Shown here: piece by piece, positions 34,374 through 45,964 of the stretch
How positions within the stretch are numbered: the stretch's first letter is position 1
Layout of the letters: each line of letters starts with the position of its first letter
Source of the DNA: Azorinus chamasolen
Taxonomy: Eukaryota; Mollusca; Bivalvia; Cardiida; Solecurtidae
DNA length: 64,000 bases
Direction: 5' to 3'
NCBI GenBank assembly: GCA_963576725.1
Contig: OY755246.1
Span: 75,075,467 to 75,139,466, forward strand
Notes under the pieces: generated by a model
Databases searched by the model: none
The model's input: the letters and a program-made list of their open reading frames with translations, nothing else
Told to the model about the DNA's origin: nothing
Program-made: the position numbers and the translations under genes

Positions 34374-34545
34374 GACAAAAAAGCTGATTACAACAACTGA
34401 TTACAAAAACTCAAATGATGGTGACTTCCTCATTGCAATGTATTGATCCCCTGCATCAGTTTATGCTTGGATGACAGAAAAAAAAAAAGTTTAAAATATC
34501 ATGCAAAGACTGCAAGAAACCATGGGGCTAGATAAGAGCAAACTT

Positions 34546-34809
34546 TTAACCCATTCCCTGTTGAATACCCATGTAAGAAATAATAAAATAATAACATGAA
34601 GGCTATTTCTTAGCTGAAGTTTCATAATGGCATACATGTATGTACACATGACTTCTTGGTACCAGTAGAAACTGTAATTCCACATTTGTTTTAATTTCCT
34701 AAACAAATAGAGCAGGCCCTGATCAGATGGCTCCTACAGGAGTTGTCTGATCTGGGTCTATTATTTTTGTAAAGGCATGAAAAAGTGCTGGTATGAGGGA
34801 AAGGGTTAA
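34546..34809. mobile_element. TTAA/CCCTTT MITE, complete
   Basis: 264 bp: TTAACCCATTCCCTGTTGAA at the left, TATGAGGGAAAGGGTTAA at the right, with TTAA at both ends. Core AGAGCAGGCCCTGATCAGAT, palindromic GCTCCTACAGGAGTTGTCTG, GGTCTATTATTTTTG. The AGTAGAAACTGTAATTCCAC segment is the family's 'cagaaactgtagaatcaca' block. Confidence 0.8.
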
Positions 34810-35017
34810 CCCATATTCACACAATTTCTTCTAAATTTTCATCATGTGGGGTGTTTCTGTCCCACATGATGTTTCTTTAAGAATTATTTGCTCGTAACAG
34901 TTGCAAAATAAAAGACTTAGCAGATTGATTTCACTAGGTACTACATGTTTAAGATTTTATTGAGTTGTAATTTTACTTTTGACTCTTACAAGCTTTTAAA
35001 ACATATTGATCAAGTTT

Positions 35018-35085
35018 CAAACAGCTTGGATCCTGGTGAGATGCTGGGTTGCTTGGCATCTCATCTTGACCCAAGCTGTTTGAAC
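35018..35085. repeat. GGATCC hairpin repeat, copy
   Basis: AACAGCTTGGATCCTGGTGA pairs with CATCTCATCTTGACCCAAGC. A half copy (GACGAGACACTCTATGTTTC / ATCTGGATCCAAACTGTTTG) follows at 35342-35392. Confidence 0.72.
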
Positions 35086-35704
35086 ATGCAAGTCATGATT
35101 TACTCTACAGTTAAAACCAATCTAATAAACTTCACTACCCTAACACAAAGTGTTGTTTTTATCAAGCAAACAATGTATTTTGTAAGATATTACATATTTG
35201 TACTAGTATTATTATTCAATTGTACTGAATGACAAAATATTCTTTTTTAGTGTGGTTAGGAGAAAAGACACATTTGAAATCAGTGCAGAGTATGACCAGC
35301 TGTCACAGAAAAATGTGCTATCTAATAGGACTCAGTGGCAACAGTTTGACGAGACACTCTATGTTTCATCTGGATCCAAACTGTTTGTGAAGACTATCAC
35401 TAGTTCACCCAATAGATTGTATTTACCAAGTTTTGCACTAAGCCCCCAACACTGATCAACAGATAGAAAATGTGTAAGCTACTGTTACAAACAGTGCAGA
35501 CCCTGTCCAAACATATGGCCATCTGGCCTAAGTCTCTGCCATTTGAACAGCCCAAAAGGATGTTGCTGAACTAATTAAGTGTTTCAATAATTAGTGTTAG
35601 TAGACTTTGTTCTTGCTATTTGCCCATCATATCACATGGTATCATTTCCAAGAGCCATCTAGTAGGTTGTCCTATTCGTCACATTAATCATCTCGGAAGT
35701 CCTG

Positions 35705-35900
35705 CAAATCAACAGTACAGTTTATGCTAAATGATCAGTATCTATGCCAAATCAACAGTATAGTTTATGCTAAATGATCAGTATTTATGCCAAATCAACA
35801 GTATATGCCAAATCAACAGTATAGTTTATGCTAAATGATCAGTATCTATGCCAAATCAACAGTATAGTTTATGCTAAATGATCAGTATCTATGCTAAATC
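35705..35900. repeat. 43-bp tandem repeat, 4.5 copies
   Basis: Unit CCAAATCAACAGTATAGTTT plus ATGCTAAATGATCAGTATCTATG. One copy is cut down to 18 bp (CAAATCAACAGTATATGC). Confidence 0.9.
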
Positions 35901-35964
35901 TTTATATCAAATCTTTATATCAACAGAGGTCCAGATAAATTTAAACATTTTCAAGAATAGATCT

Positions 35965-36200
35965 CCTTTATTTCTCCACCAAACCCTACACTGTGACCAC
36001 TCTTTAGAATCGTCTTTCTGATATGATTCTAAAGAGTCGTCACAGTATAGGGTTTGGTGGAGAAATAAGGATTTTATTATTTGGGTAGGCACCTTTATCT
36101 GTAAGTCTGTATCAAGCTGCCTTACACACAGAGTATAGGGTTTGGTGGAGAAATAAGGAATTTAGTATTTGGGTAGTCACCTTTATCTGTAGCTCTGTAA
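35965..36200. repeat. Inverted repeat with 45-bp arms plus direct duplication
   Basis: Left arm about 35967-36012 (TTATTTCTCCACCAAACCCT to TCTTTAGAATC) pairs with right arm about 36024-36067 with few mismatches. The right arm and the next 50 bp (GGGTTTGGTGGAGAAATAAG) are repeated directly at about 36136, so the hairpin and a tandem duplication overlap. Confidence 0.82.
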
Positions 36201-36426
36201 GCTGCCTTAGTTTAATTTAGTACCGGTATCAAGAGGACCGATAATAACCAAACGTGCACAGCACTTTAACTACAAGTACATGTATATACTTATAAAGTTC
36301 AAGAACAACTTCAAAAGACTGTCATTCTCATGAAAAATCTTGGTTCTGGTGAATTAATGTTCAACCCATGGCCCTGTTGATAACACAACAATCTATTCCA
36401 TATACATATACTTAACTTTAGTCAGC

Positions 36427-36666
36427 TTCAACCCTTTAGTTAATAAATAATATCATGTAGAAATTGATGACATCGTCATTATTGATTAGTTGATGTTTTA
36501 TACTGGCATATGAACACAGTAATTTTTGGCAAAGACTGAATCAGATTCAAGTAATGCCATAAATAAACAGAGCAGACCCTGATCAGACAGCTTCTACATG
36601 AATCTGATCTCGGTCTACCCTATTTGCAGAAGCATTAATAAGTGTATCTATGGAGTAAAGGGTTAA
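36427..36666. mobile_element. TTAA/CCCTTT MITE, near complete
   Basis: Left end TTCAACCCTTTAGTTAAT (first TTAA mutated to TTCA), right end TATGGAGTAAAGGGTTAA. Core AACAGAGCAGACCCTGATCA, with the right half of the hairpin shortened (CTTCTACATGAATCTGATCT). Confidence 0.78.
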
Positions 36667-37489
36667 CTGATATATGTAATAGATGTATCTAGTAAAACTT
36701 TCAGACGCACTGGTATAAATACAAATCCTATAACAAGGTAAGAGTGAAGAGTGGAAATTGTATGAGCCTACTGCACCAAATCCAACCTTGAATAATATTT
36801 GTTAAATGGAAATTTGGCACGGTGTACGGGCTGATATGACCTGGTTAGATCCCGTATTTCCTGAGACGTTTGCCAAATTTCCGTGCAACGAATTTACTAC
36901 CCGTCAGAAATCCAATTTGCCTAATTTAGAAATGAACAACTCTTATTTTTGCTGACATTAGATCTATAATTATATGACGACATGATAAGGAAAACATGAC
37001 GGTGTGTTCCCACTTTCCCCACATTTTTTTAATTGGTAAAGTAATTGGGGTGTTTGGTGTGGGGAATTGGGGAATCTATTGTGTAGGGTAACAATAGACT
37101 AAAAGGTGTTATTGGAAGTTTAAAGGTGGATCACAAATTTTGTCTTATTTTTGTCAGATTGTGGAGTATGAAGATGAAATGTTTTGTTTTAAATTTTGTA
37201 AAATTAGAAAATTGCCATTTTATTTTCCTATTTTTTCTTATTTGTGTCAGATTGTGGAGTATGAAGATAAAATCACAGAGCAAATATGATGTCGTCCCAG
37301 AGCAATTACGAAACAGGAATTCAAACTTCACTTGTAAACATTTGAGTGTACTGAGAAGTTGATAGAGTCAAATTGAGGAACATATGAGGAACAGTTCTTT
37401 ACCTTTATTATCGATTATTTGGTTGTAATCCGTCCAGAATTAATGGAGTAAGGACAATATGAAATTTTCGAATTGACGCTAAAAACAGA
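36667..37489. other. Intergenic, no gene
   Basis: A 30-bp block (TTTGTCAGATTGTGGAGTAT plus GAAGAT) is duplicated about 100 bp apart (37146 and 37244). A degenerate palindrome GGAAATTTGGCACGGTGTAC / GCCAAATTTCCGTGC lies at about 36808-36885. Confidence 0.4.
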
Positions 37490-37689
37490 AACAAGAGGGC
37501 CAGAATGGCACCAGGGGCATAATTTATATAACTTTTGTAGAGGACCTGAACATGATGCTATCTGCCAAATATGAAAGCTGAAAACCTTCCAGTTTCAGAG
37601 GAGAAGATTTTCAAAGTTTTCACTCTATGTTTCTATTGAAAACTGGCCACCCCTGGAGTAGGGCCAAATTTGACCCCAGGGGCATAATA

Positions 37690-39004
37690 CGAGGGGTGTT
37701 CCATAAATAATGTCATCTGTGCTTTATTTCGCGGAAATCGTGCAATTCATGCACAAAACCACCTCGTGTCGATTGAGTGATCACTGGCTCGTGACACAGG
37801 TAAATATCTCGTCCACACGTTCACTTGCCTCGGTACAGTGTACATCGTTTCATAGCCTATTTGTTAAACTATACACAAAATGACAGGAAAACGAGCTGAA
37901 AATGTTCTTGAAATTAGGGCCTATATAAAAGGTAGGTCATTACTCGGCATAAAGGCTGTAGATATTCACCGCGAGGTGTGTGACATTTATGGGGAGGGCC
38001 AAATGTCCCACAGGACTGTTTGTAGGTGGGTAGCTAAATTTAGTGCTGGGCAGCAGCAACTGAAAGATGCTGCTCGCCCAGGTCGTCCTGCAACAACTAC
38101 GACCAAAGGTAACATAGAAAAAATCCGAAATATCCTCAAAACTGATGCTCGATTCACCATAAGACAATTGGCTCGAATGTCGTTAGCAAGAGTTCATGCA
38201 ATTTTGAAGAAACACCTAAAAGTTAGAAAGATAAATGCAAGTTAACGGATGAGCAAAAGAAGACGCGTGTATTAACAATGGCAAAAAAACTTCTCAAAAT
38301 GTACCCAAAATATAGTAAAAAGGCTTTTGATAATATAGTCACTGGTGATGAGACCTGGGTGTATTATTTTGAACCAAAGCGGAAGGTTTCCAACTGAATA
38401 TGGGCCACTAAAAATGCCAGACGCCCAAGTATTGCCAAACGAATACGAACGGTAAAGAAGGTTTTGTATGCTATTTTTTTCACTAATAAGGGTCCAGCTA
38501 TTCAAATCCCGGTGCCAAAAGGCAGAACGGTCACAGGCAAGTTCTATAAAAACGTTGTTCTGAGAAAATTGAAGAACTACTACAAAGTAGCCGCCCCAAA
38601 ACAGGACTTAAGTATGTCCGACTTTTGCATGATAATGCACCCGCTCACAAGGCACGTATTGTGACTGACTTTTTGGAGTCAGAGAAGGTTACCGTCCTTC
38701 CGCACCCTCCGTATTCGCCAGACTTGGCCCCCTGCGACTATTTTCTCTTTCCAAAACTTAAATATCATTTATCTGGAAGGAGATACAATTCGGGAAATGC
38801 CCTTGGATCTGCTGTTTATCAGTGTCTGATGGGTGTCCCCATTGAAGAGTATGAAAAATGCTTCCAAAAATGGATTGACCGGCTAAAAAGGTGTATTCTG
38901 GCTGGCGGAGAGTATTTTGAAGGGCAGAGCAAATTAAAATGAACAAAAGCACTTCCGCTATATGAGCACCGATGCAAGTGACATTATTTTTGGAACACCC
39001 CTCG
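37690..39004 (+). mobile_element. mariner (DD34D) transposon, 1315 bp, inactive
   Basis: Terminal inverted repeats: CGAGGGGTGTTCCATAAATA at the left matches the reverse complement of the right end (CGAGGGGTGTTCCAAAAATA). 26 of the first 27 bases agree. TA target duplications flank it at 37688-37689 and 39005-39006. Length and the internal transposase remnant fit a Tc1/mariner element. It lies inside a tandem core of a T1 element, so it is younger than that insertion. Confidence 0.95.
37880..38942 (+). pseudogene. mariner transposase, frameshifted
   Basis: Cut-and-paste DNA transposase. The N-terminal part (37880-38245) has the helix-turn-helix region with GQMSHRTVCRWVAKFSAGQ and the linker AARPGRPATTTTKGNIEKIR. 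The catalytic part has TGDETWVYYFEPKRK, LLHDNAPAHKAR and PYSPDLAPCDYFLFPK. Exactly 34 residues separate the second and third catalytic Asp, the DD34D signature. The reading frame changes near 38242 and again near 38620, and TGA at 38395-38397 interrupts the middle part. Short in-frame losses are also apparent after QLARM and after KVRKINA relative to usual mariners. It cannot be translated whole. Confidence 0.93.
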
Positions 39005-40472
39005 TATATATAACTTTTGTAGAGGACCTTAACATGATGCTGTGTACCAAATATGAAAGCTGACAACCTTCCAGTTTCAGAGGAGATGATTTTATAAGTT
39101 TTCACTATATGTTTTTATTGCAAACTGGCCATTTTTGGGGCGGGGCCAATTTTGACCACAGGGACATAATTTATATAACTTTTTTAGAGGACCTGAACAT
39201 AATGCTATGTGCCAAATATGAAAGCTGAGAACCCTGTAGATTCGGAGGAGAAGATTTTCAAAGTTTTCTCTGTATGTTTCTATTGCAAACTGGCCACCCC
39301 TGAGGCGGGGCCAATTTTGACCACAGGGGCATAATTTCTAAAACTTTTTTAGAGGACCTCAACATGATGCTTTGTGCCAAATATGAAATATATATATTTC
39401 TATTGAAAACTGGCCACCCCTGGGGCGGGGCCAATTTAACCCCAGGGGCATAATTTATATAACTTCTGTAGAAGACCTGAACATGATGCTATGTGCCAAA
39501 TATGAAAGCTGAGAACCTTCCAATTTCAGAGAAGATTTTCAAAGTTTTTACTATATGTTTCTATTGAAAACTGGCCACCCCTGGGGCAGGGCCAATTTTG
39601 GCCCCAGGGGCATAATTTACATAACTTTTGTAGAGGACCTGAACATGATGTTATGTGCCAAATATGAAAGCTAAGAATCTTCCAGTTTCAGAGGAGAAGA
39701 TTTTAAAAGTTTTCATTATATGTTTCTATTGAAAACTGGAAACACCTGGGGCGGGCCAATTTTGACCCCAGGGACATAATTTATATAACTTTTGTAGAGG
39801 ACCTGAACATGATGCTATGTGCCAAATATGAAAGCTGAGAACCTTCCGGTTTCAGAGGAGAAGATTTTCAAAGTTTCACTATAAGTTTCTATTGAAAATT
39901 GGCCACCCCTTGGGCAGGACCAATTTTGACACCAGGGGCATAATTTTATATAACTTTTGTAGAGGACCTATAGGTGATGCTATGTGCCAAAGATGAAAGC
40001 TGAGAACCCTGTAGATTCAGAGGAGAAGATTTTTAAAGGTTCAACTTGTTGCCGACGAACGACACATGAGGCATGCCAACAGAAGACGGACATCAGGCGA
40101 TCACAAAAGCACACCCTGAGAACTTTGTGCTCTGGTGAGCTAACAAAATAAATGACGTCACACGTCAAAATTGAATTCTGGAAGCCGCTGAATATGGTCC
40201 TGTACATCCTGGCAAATTTTGGCAAAATGACCAATCAAATTCCAAGGATTTACTCTAACGGGTAATAATGCATATAGTGTTGACCCAGATCAGCTGTTGC
40301 AGGGTACTTCAGATCTGTACGTCGAAATTGGCAGCTTATCTGGGTCACTTATCACTGTTCACAATGTGCAGCGGTAACTGAGGTTGGGTTTTATACATCA
40401 GGGTTTATAAACTATACTGCAAAACATCTTGAAGACAAAACAGTGTCTTGAAAACTGAACACAAATTTTACC

Positions 40473-40713
40473 TTAACCCTTTACTCCATGAATAAGGAAT
40501 AATGACATTATACATATTAATTAGTTTAATTTATACATTGACACATGAACGCAGGTATTTTTGGCCTTGGCAGAAACTGTAGAATCACATTTATATTATA
40601 TCATAAGCAAACAGAGCAGACACTGATCAGATGGCTCCTATAGCAGTTGTCTGATCTGGGTCTACTCTGCTTGCAAAGGCATAGAAAGGTGTATATACCG
40701 AGTAAAGGGTTAA
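40473..40713. mobile_element. TTAA/CCCTTT MITE, complete reference copy
   Basis: 241 bp. Ends TTAACCCTTTACTCCATGAA and ACCGAGTAAAGGGTTAA. Order of blocks: AAGGAATAATGACATTATAC, TTTTTGGCCTTGGCAGAAAC, TAAGCAAACAGAGCAGACAC, palindromic GGCTCCTATAGCAGTTGTCT, GGTCTACTCTGCTTGCAAAG. TTAA duplications and CCC ends match piggyBac-superfamily insertion. Confidence 0.85.
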
Positions 40714-41103
40714 ACAAGAGGGTAATGATGACCCTATATCGCTCACCTGTTAATTGTAGCACTTGATAGATGAAACAGTCACAACCATCTCAGGGAAATG
40801 AAAATGAGGGCCATAGTAGTTTTAATTTTTCAACTGAAGATTATACAATTAGTTCAAAATGCATGGTAGTATAAATTAATTCTCAATATGGTCATCAGAA
40901 GACTACCAAATACCATTCAAATTTGAGGAGAATATTTTTAAAGGTTTCTGTATAGTTATGAAATCTTTGGCCCGCCCCTGGCGGTTATGTTTTTGTGATA
41001 TCAACATGATTTTAGCCATTTTGATAAAGGGTTACCAGGCGACTATCCCTTACAATTGGACCATCAGTTTTGGAGAAGAAGATTTTTAAAGGTTTTCTAT
41101 ATA

Positions 41104-41307
41104 CAGTAAAACCTCTCTATAATGGCCACTAAACTGTGTTAATAAGTTGGTATTTAGGGCAGGTGGCTGCTTAAAGCAAGGTGAAAGTAAAACAGAACGC
41201 TCCTATAGGAGCGTTCTGTTTTACTTTCACCTTGCTTTAGGCAGCCACCTGCCTTTAACACAAAATACTTGATGCAATTTAGTGGACGTTATAGAGAGGT
41301 TTTACTG
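41104..41307. mobile_element. 204-bp palindromic MITE with TA duplication (pogo/Tigger-like ends)
   Basis: Begins CAGTAAAACCTCTCTATAAT, ends with TATAGAGAGGTTTTACTG, flanked by TA on both sides. The whole element folds: GCTTAAAGCAAGGTGAAAGT pairs with ACTTTCACCTTGCTTTAGGC, and the centre ACGCTCCTATAGGAGCGT is perfect. CAGTAAAACCTCTCT ends are characteristic of pogo/Tigger-type Tc1-mariner MITEs. Confidence 0.88.
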
Positions 41308-41575
41308 TAGTTATATAAGGAAATCTAGCCACACCCCTGGCAACCATGGTTTTTTAGATGATTTTTTTTTTTGTAGAGGGTCACAGGAAGACTATTCCTA
41401 TCAAATATCATTCAATTCTGACCACTGATTTTAAAGATTTTTCTTTTGATTGCCATGGCAACCAGAGTTCTACATAGATTCAGATTCTTTTAACAAGTTT
41501 TACAAAGCATAATATAAAGATAATTTCTATTAAGTTTAGTTACATTCTGCCTTTTCATTTCAGAGGAGATGTCAT

Positions 41576-41815
41576 TTAACCCTTTCCCTGTTCTATGTTT
41601 GTTTCAAATTTAAATACCTACTGGGCAAAATCGTTATAATGAAATAAGGAAGGTTGGATATTGTAGCCATTTTAGAAACTAAAGAACCAAATCTATCCAA
41701 TTCTAATAGCAAACAGAGCAGACCCTGATCAGAAGGCTCCTATAGGAGTCGTCTGATCTGGGTCTACTCTGTTTGCAAATGCGTGAAAACACGTTTATAT
41801 GAGGGAAAGGGTTAA
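41576..41815. mobile_element. TTAA/CCCTTT MITE, complete, nested
   Basis: 240 bp, TTAACCCTTTCCCTGTTC to TATGAGGGAAAGGGTTAA. Core palindrome AGAAGGCTCCTATAGGAGTC. Lies near the 3' end of the T1 element 40713-41896. Confidence 0.85.
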
Positions 41816-42074
41816 AGCAATTGTAGACGGCCGGACGGCTGAATGCCGGATAATGAGCGATCACAAAAACTCACCTGAGCATACTCAGGTGAGCTAAGAA
41901 TGTTGACCAAAAACAAGAACATAACTCTTGGGCAAAGTTTTGGGGTAGAATTTTACTAAAACATTTTTTTGAAGGGTCAACAATAAAAAGAACTCGCAAT
42001 ACAACTTGGCTAAAACAACTTGGCTAAAACTTCTTTGAAAGTCCCGTAATTACCCTAAATAGTTAGCCAAACAA

Positions 42075-42615
42075 GCTATAAATAGACAAATAGTGCAGAA
42101 CCAGATCATTTGGGAACACTAACAGACAAATAGTGCTGACCCAGATCATTAAGGAACACTATGATATGAGTCTACCCTATTTGCTACTCCATTACTTTTA
42201 AAAGTTATTTAAACTCTGCCATATTTAAATACATTCAGCTTTACAAACTGGCATACAGGGGAGACTTGGCTGTCTTGATATTTAGGGTAAACTAGGTACA
42301 TGTACATGCATTATACTTCAAGGCTTGGCAGGTATATTTGCACTTGGTCTGATATACTCTTCTGAGATTGAAAAGCGTCTAGGACTGAAACACAATTATT
42401 AATGTAATTTTCTCCATTTATATGCATTTTGTCACCTTTGAAATCAAAATAGCTGCATGTCAGACAGTTCCTGTAGAACCAGTCTAATCAAGGTCTACTC
42501 GTTTTGCTTATCGGGAATAATGCCATTCTACAATTTCTGTACTGGCTAAATCTGTGTTCATAATGCCATTGAACAAATTCCACTATTAATAAAACTGCGA
42601 GAAGTAAATGGTTCA
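42075..42615. mobile_element. Two degraded MITE fragments
   Basis: 42075-42215: ACAAATAGTGCAGAACCAGA and a repeat of the same half (ACAAATAGTGCTGACCCAGA), then GAGTCTACCCTATTTGC. 42450-42615: CAGACAGTTCCTGTAGAACC, GGTCTACTCGTTTTGCTTAT, TTCTACAATTTCTGTACTGG, ending GAAGTAAATGGTTCAA. Intervening DNA is unique. Confidence 0.5.
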
Positions 42616-43033
42616 ACAAGAACATCTACTAAATGATTCACTGAACTGTTGACAGACGATTTAACCTGGCAATTATAACTAGAACTATCACTAAAGGTGA
42701 TTGATACCCCCCACCCACCACCTTCTCCAAACATCAAATGACTTCAATACAAAAGACAATAGCTCAATAATCCTTTCATCCACACTAGTGGAAAGAACAA
42801 AAATTAAAGTCCAATCAAGGAATCACTCACATCAAAATTATGTCATCCACATCTACACATCATTATAAATGTATATGCAAAATTTGAGGTTCAGTGGTGA
42901 AGAAATGTAGATGTTCTGCTCTGGACAAAACAAATACTTATGAAAAGTAACAAAGGGGAATAAATCCCTCAAACATGAATTTAGAGTTACAGTCCTTGTT
43001 GACTGCACATCCTCTCATCACCCTCTATCCATA

Positions 43034-44343
43034 TACAAGAGGGCCAGAATGGCCCTGAAGCGCTCACCAGACAATCAGGAGAAGATTTTCAAAGTGTTCA
43101 CTATATGTTTCTATAGAAAATTAGCTGGCCCTGGGGCGGGGTCAATTTTGACCAAAAGGGCACAATTTATATAACTTTTGTAGAGGACCTGAACATGATG
43201 CTATGTGCCAAATATTAAAGCTGAGAACCCTATAGATTCAGAGGAGAAGATTTTCAAAGTTTACACTATATGCTTCTATTGAAAACTGGCTACCCCTGGG
43301 GCGGGGCCAATTTTGACCCCAGGGACATAATTTATATAACTTTTGAAGAGGACCTGAATATGATGCTATGTGCCAACTATTGAAGCTGAGAACCTTCTAT
43401 TTTCAGACGAGAAGATTTTCAAACTTTTCACTATACATTTCTATTGAAAACTGGCTACCCCTGGGGCGGGGCCAATTTTGACCCCAGGGGCATAATTTAT
43501 ATAACTTTTGTAGAGGACCTGAACATGATGCTATGTGCCAAATATGAAAGCTGAGAACCTTCCAGTTTCAGAGGAGAAGATATTCAAAGTTTTACTATAT
43601 ATTTCTATAGAAAACAAGGCACCCCTGGGGCAGAGCCAATTTTGACCCCAGGGGCATAATTTATATAATTTATGTAGAGGACCTGAACATGATGCTATGT
43701 GACAAATATGAAAGCTAAGAATATTCCAGTTTCAGAGGAGAAGATTTTCAAAGTTTTCACAATATTGTTTCTATTGAAACTGAACACCCCTGGGGCAGGG
43801 CCAATTTTGACCCCAGGGGCATAATTTATATAACTTTTGTAGAGGACCTGAACATCATGCTATGTGACAAATATGAAGCTGAGAACCTTCCAGTTTCAGA
43901 GGAGAAGATTTTCAAATATTTCACTATATGTTTCTGTTGAAAACAAGGCACCCCTGGGGCGGGGCCAATTTTGACCCCAGGGGCATAATTTATATAACTT
44001 TTGTAAAGGACCTGAACATGATGCTATGTGCCAAATATGAAAGCTGAGGACCTTTCAGTTTCAGGAGAAGATTTTCAAAAGTTTTACTATATATTTCTAT
44101 AGAAAACAAGGCACCCCTGGGGCGGGGCCAATTTTGACCCCAGGGGCATAATTTATATAACTTTTGTAGAAGACCTACAGATGATGCTATGTGCCAAAGA
44201 TGAAAGCTGAGAACCCTGTAGATTCAGAGGAGAAGATTTTTAAAGGTTCAAATTGTTGACGTGGGACGACGCACACCAACAGACGACGGACATCAGGCCA
44301 TCACAAAAGCTCACCCTGAGCACTTTGTGCTCTGGTGAGCTAA
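43034..44343 (+). mobile_element. T1 element nested in T6
   Basis: ACAAGAGGGCCAGAATGGCC, GAAGCGCTCACCAG, about seven cores of 155 bp (TGGGGCGGGGCCAATTTTGA), then GACGACGGACATCAGGCCAT and CTCACCCTGAGCACTTTGTG / CTCTGGTGAGCTAAA. Host words meet across it: CTATCCATATAC before, GGTTTCACAGTTGT after. Confidence 0.85.
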
Positions 44344-44749
44344 ATAGGTTTCACAGTTGTACCTACAATACTTGAGAACTTATGCTCCAGAAAAAACACT
44401 GCTTCTGAAAAGTAACAAAGGGGAATAACTCCCTTAAAATGAATTTAGAGTTACATCCTTTTTTGACTGCACTTTCTCTCATCACCCTCTATCTATACAT
44501 AAAGTTTCACACTTGTGCCGACAATACTTGTGAAGTTATGCTTCCGGACAAAATATTGCTTCTGAAAAGTAACTAAGGGGAATAACTCTCTCAAAAATAA
44601 ATTTAGAGTTACAACCCTTGTCGACTGCACATCCTCTCATCACCATCTATCCATATATGAAGTTTCACAGTTGTGCCTACAATACTTGAGAAGTTATGCC
44701 CTGGACAAAAAATTGCTTCTGAAAAGTAACTAAGGGGAATAACTCACCC

Positions 44750-45657
44750 AACAAGAGCACCGCTGTGCAGCAAAATACGCCCGTCGGCAAAGTCAGTGAT
44801 AAGCCAATTTAATAGGAAATTGAATCTGTTACAATGTGAAACTATCATTGGCAACTGCCTAGTAGAGCTATATATAAGGTTACTATCAGCTCATCATATT
44901 TCTTTCTTCTTATCCGAAATTCTTGAGGTTACAAAATCAAATGCACGCATGGGCCGAGATATTATGACCATAAACATGCTGACAAAATTTCAAAAGGATT
45001 GGATTAAATTTGATTACATTTGTTCACCCCATAACAGACAAAAAAAAACATAACAATTCCACTTAAATATATTAAAAAAAGGGGAGATAATTTAGTAGTG
45101 GGTGGGGCAATGTTGGTGATTATCGAACTTGACCAAGTCATTTTGACTATATACATGCTGACTAAGTTTGATGAGGATTGGATTTTATTTGTTTGAGTTA
45201 GAGAGCGGACAAAAAACGAATTTTGTTTAAAATTTGTTAAAAAGTTAATAAAAAAGGGGAGATAATTCAGAAGTGTGCAGGGCGATGATGCTGATTATCG
45301 AACTTAGCCGAGTCATTTTGGCCATATACATGCTGACCAAGTTTGAAAAGGATCCGATTCAATTTGTTCGAGTTAGAGAGCGGACAAGAGAATTTTGTTA
45401 AAAATTTATTAAAAAAGGGGAGATAATTCAGAAGTGTGCAGGGCGATGTTGCTGATTATCGAACTTAGCCGAGTCATTTTGGCCATATACATGCTGACCA
45501 AGTTTGAAAAGGATCCGATTCAATTTGTTCGAGTTAGAGAGCGGACAAACAAAAGTTCACGGACGGACGGACGGACGGACAGACAGACAGACGGACGGAC
45601 GGACGGACGGACAACGCCACGACATAATACGTCCCGTCTGAAGACGGGCGTATAAAA
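44750..45657 (+). mobile_element. T4 element (ACGCCCGTC class) nested in T6
   Basis: AACAAGAGCACCGCTGTGCA, then AATACGCCCGTCGG. Four cores of about 145 bp follow (AAAAGGGGAGATAATTCAGA, ACATGCTGACCAAGTTTGA), then an ACGG tract of about 60 bp, and ATACGTCCCGTCTG / AGACGGGCGTATAAAAA at the end. Confidence 0.85.
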
Positions 45658-45964
45658 ATGAGTTACAACCCTTGTTGACTGCACATAAGAAAATGGCATG
45701 TCCCAAAAATATGTCCCAATTAAGAGACAAAATATGTAGTTAACAAGAGGGCCAGAATGGCCCTGACATCGCTCACCAGACAATAAGAGGAGAATATTTT
45801 CAAAGTTTTCACTATATGTTTCTATTGAACACCCCAGGGGCGGTGCCAATTTTGACCCCAGGGACACAATTTATATAACTTTTGTAGAGGACCTGAACAT
45901 GATGCTAAAAGAATGTAGTGAAAGAATGGATAGAGCATTAGACCACTGGAACTTGTATTCTTTG

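Larger units (their letters stand above)
37490..40145 (+). mobile_element. T1 element carrying a mariner insertion
   Basis: Starts AACAAGAGGGCCAGAATGGC but lacks the CGCTCACC block, then has cores of about 155 bp (GGGGCATAATTTATATAACT, TTGTAGAGGACCTGAACATG, AGTTTCAGAGGAGAAGATTT). It ends GCGATCACAAAAGC / CTCTGGTGAGCTAACA. A 1315-bp mariner (37690-39004) splits the second core; the interrupted word is GGGGCATAATA|TATATAACTTTTG. Confidence 0.82.
40713..41896 (+). mobile_element. T1 element with two nested MITEs
   Basis: Starts AACAAGAGGGTAATGATGAC and TATATCGCTCACCTG, exactly where the previous MITE ends. Ends GACGGCCGGACGGC, GAGCGATCACAAAAACTCAC, CTCAGGTGAGCTAAGAA. Inside are the pogo-like palindromic MITE (41104-41307) and a TTAA MITE (41576-41815). 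Confidence 0.8.

Noticed and set aside
45434..45867. Arg/Thr-rich and VRPSVRPSV frames near 45.6 kb (also 13.7 and 62.1 kb)
   Set aside because: The peptide is the ACGG microsatellite in translation.
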